In this document: piece after piece, positions 62,460-64,000 of the stretch
How positions within the stretch are numbered: the first letter of the stretch is position 1
How the letters are laid out: the number at the start of each line of letters is the position of its first letter
From: CAVTJL01 sp963735065
GTDB lineage: Bacteria > Pseudomonadota > Alphaproteobacteria > Geminicoccales > Geminicoccaceae
DNA length: 64,000 bases
Assembly (NCBI GenBank): GCA_963735065.1
Contig: CAVTJL010000001.1
Span: 248,001 to 312,000, forward strand
Reading direction: 5' to 3'
Notes under the pieces: model-generated
Told to the model about the DNA's origin: nothing
Databases searched by the model: none
Seen by the model: the letters and a program-made list of their open reading frames with translations, nothing else
Program-made: the position numbers and the translations under genes

Positions 62460-64000
62460 ATGCGCAAGCATGGCCAGCGCGGGACCTGGGGGCTCCAGCT
62501 CGTGGTGGCGACCATCTTTGCCGCCATCGTGCTGGCGATCGCCGGTGAGCTCGTCTGGTACAATCATCGCGAGACCACACGACTTGTCCGAAAGGACGCC
62601 GAGGCCCGCTTCGCGAACATAGGCCAGCAGATCCGCGGCGAGATCCGGGATCGCGTGAACCTCGCAACCGCCGTGCTCGACACGGCGTCGCTGACCGTGC
62701 CGCTGGATCTCCCACCGGAGGCTCTGCGGCAGATCCTGGCGCGCATGCTGGGCGACCTCGATCGGGTCCTCCCAGCAACCACCGCCCTCTATCTCGGTCG
62801 CCGGGACGGCAGCCTCGTCATGGCCCGTCGATTGCCCCGCCGGCCTGAAGGACCGTCCGAGCGGGCGGGCCCCGAAGCCGCCTACGAGGTCGAGCTGGTC
62901 ACGCGGGGCGCGAACGGCGCCACCGCCCGCTGGGAGGTCACGGACTCCGTCGGACAGGTGATCAAGAGCGCCGAGCCCGAGCCGACGGACTTCGATCCTC
63001 GGACGCGGCCCTGGTACAAGGCGGCGCTGGCCAGCCCGAATGCCGTGACAACTCCGCCCTACCTCTTCGCCGACGTGCCCGAGACGGGGCTGACCCTGGC
63101 GCGCCGCTCGCGCACCGAGCAGGGCGCCGTTTTCGGCGTCGACGTGACCCTGGCCGCGCTCGACCGGTTCCTCGCAGAGCTCAAAAGCTCGTCAGACCAG
63201 CAGCTCGTCATCTTCCAGCATGACGGCACCCTCGTCGCCTCGCCGGATGGCGCCGCCCTGCGGGCGTCGGCTCCTGCCGGACATCTCGACGGCCCGGCTC
63301 ACCTCGCCGAGCTGGGCAACCCGGTTCTCGCCGGCCTCTACCGCGCCTTCCATGCCGACCCCGAGAGCAAGACGCTTGCGCTGACGATTGGCGGCGAGGA
63401 GTACCTCGCTCGCTTCGAGACGCTGGATTCCCCCGCCTCGAACCTCGCCATCGGCATCGCGCTCCCCTTGGACGATGTGGTGGATCCGGCAGACAGGATC
63501 GGCATCGCCTCGCTCGGCATCAGCCTCGTCGCCATCTTCTTGGCCGTTCTGATCGTGCTGGCCGCCGCGCGAGGCATCAGCCGCCCGCTCAGCCTCGTCA
63601 CCGGCCAGATCGGCCATGTGATGCGCTTCGAGCCGGACGATGTCCGGCCGCCCTCCTCGCGCATTCGCGAGATCGAGGCGCTGGGCGCAGCGCTGACCGT
63701 TCTCGACCTCACGCTCAAGAACTTCGTCACCTACGTGCCGGGCCAGATCGTCCGGCGGATCGTCGCGCACAAGCAGCTCCCCACCCTCGGCGGCAGGCGC
63801 CAGCCGCTGACGGTCCTGTTCTCCGACGTCGCCGGCTTCACCAGCCTCGCGGAAGGCATGGATCCGGAGGCTTTGATGGTCACGACCTCGCGCTACTTCA
63901 GCGCCGTGGCCGAGGAGCTGATCGCCACGGGCGCCACCATCGACAAGTATATCGGCGACAGCGTCATGGCCTTCTGGAACGCGCCCGAGCCCCAGGAGGA
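62460..64000 (+). CDS. Cache-HAMP class III adenylate/guanylate cyclase, N-terminal part (cut by window end)
   Basis: ATG 62460 has AGGGAG upstream; 513 codons are in the window and the frame is still open. A membrane helix near residues 12-32 (LVVATIFAAIVLAIAGELVW) leads to a periplasmic Cache-type sensor domain with DPRTRPWYKAALAS. A second helix (IGIASLGISLVAIFLAVLIV) and a HAMP region (ISRPLSLVTGQIG) follow. The class III cyclase domain opens LTVLFSDVAGFTSLAEGM and DKYIGDSVMAFWNAP with the metal Asp residues. It probably makes cAMP or cGMP in response to a periplasmic ligand. Confidence 0.92.
   Translation, partial: MRKHGQRGTWGLQLVVATIFAAIVLAIAGELVWYNHRETTRLVRKDAEARFANIGQQIRGEIRDRVNLATAVLDTASLTVPLDLPPEALRQILARMLGDLDRVLPATTALYLGRRDGSLVMARRLPRRPEGPSERAGPEAAYEVELVTRGANGATARWEVTDSVGQVIKSAEPEPTDFDPRTRPWYKAALASPNAVTTPPYLFADVPETGLTLARRSRTEQGAVFGVDVTLAALDRFLAELKSSSDQQLVIFQHDGTLVASPDGAALRASAPAGHLDGPAHLAELGNPVLAGLYRAFHADPESKTLALTIGGEEYLARFETLDSPASNLAIGIALPLDDVVDPADRIGIASLGISLVAIFLAVLIVLAAARGISRPLSLVTGQIGHVMRFEPDDVRPPSSRIREIEALGAALTVLDLTLKNFVTYVPGQIVRRIVAHKQLPTLGGRRQPLTVLFSDVAGFTSLAEGMDPEALMVTTSRYFSAVAEELIATGATIDKYIGDSVMAFWNAPEPQE

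Overview
The window is about 64 kb of very GC-rich DNA with tightly packed genes and almost no AT-rich islands. The FixL-FixJ-FixK regulators, the cbb3 oxidase genes, the soluble NAD-type formate dehydrogenase and the many solute-import systems point to an alphaproteobacterium, probably a free-living heterotroph from the Rhodospirillales/Geminicoccales side. I cannot fix the genus from the sequence. I see no rRNA, tRNA, CRISPR array, phage or insertion sequence.

Layout. 1-4499: end of an SDR oxidoreductase, a divergent HisD-family dehydrogenase and a Tau/Ssu-type ABC importer. 4507-5154: a DedA membrane protein. 5254-10763 (minus): a sugar-type ABC importer with a D-2-hydroxyacid dehydrogenase gene embedded in it, facing two Gfo/Idh/MocA oxidoreductases (10937-13052). 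13260-15093: an LpxL-type acyltransferase and a family-25-like glycosyltransferase (envelope lipid/LPS). 15142-20402 (minus): formate dehydrogenase, made of a fused FdsG-FdsB protein and FdsA, with a Phd/VapC-type toxin-antitoxin pair sitting between them. 20582-29175 (plus): an apparent catabolic locus with a Tm-1-like protein, a PEP-hydrolase-family TIM barrel, an IclR regulator, an NMT1-type ABC importer and three tandem DapA-like aldolase/lyase paralogues. 29233-31232: small stress/membrane proteins. 31344-33277: RLAN ATP-grasp ligase plus GNAT acetyltransferase. 33628-35513: cytosine-deaminase-like amidohydrolase and an HPF/cold-shock fusion. 36051-39392: SWIM/SNF2 helicase. 39346-43703: YnjB/YnjC-type transporter and a glutamine-synthetase-like ligase. 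43830-45653: YdcF and DUF2189 membrane proteins. 45843-49099: ccoNOQP. 49271-52643: TolC, DinB and an unknown protein. 52820-56304: a lone receiver protein, FixJ, FixL and FixK. 56373-64000: flippase, iron alcohol dehydrogenase, EamA transporter with a LysR regulator, a PQQ-type sugar dehydrogenase and the start of a class III cyclase.

How it works together. The clearest circuit is oxygen control: FixL (heme PAS) and FixJ would drive fixK, and FNR/FixK-type boxes lie upstream of ccoN and of the lone receiver gene, so sensor, relay, activator and terminal oxidase lie within 11 kb. Most other loci are import-plus-catabolism modules whose substrates cannot be named from sequence.

Four genes carry one or two single-base frame breaks (sugar-binding protein, Tm-1-like protein, an ABC ATPase broken in its Walker A motif, and a small membrane protein). 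The reading frames are otherwise intact, so base-calling or assembly errors are as likely as real pseudogenes.
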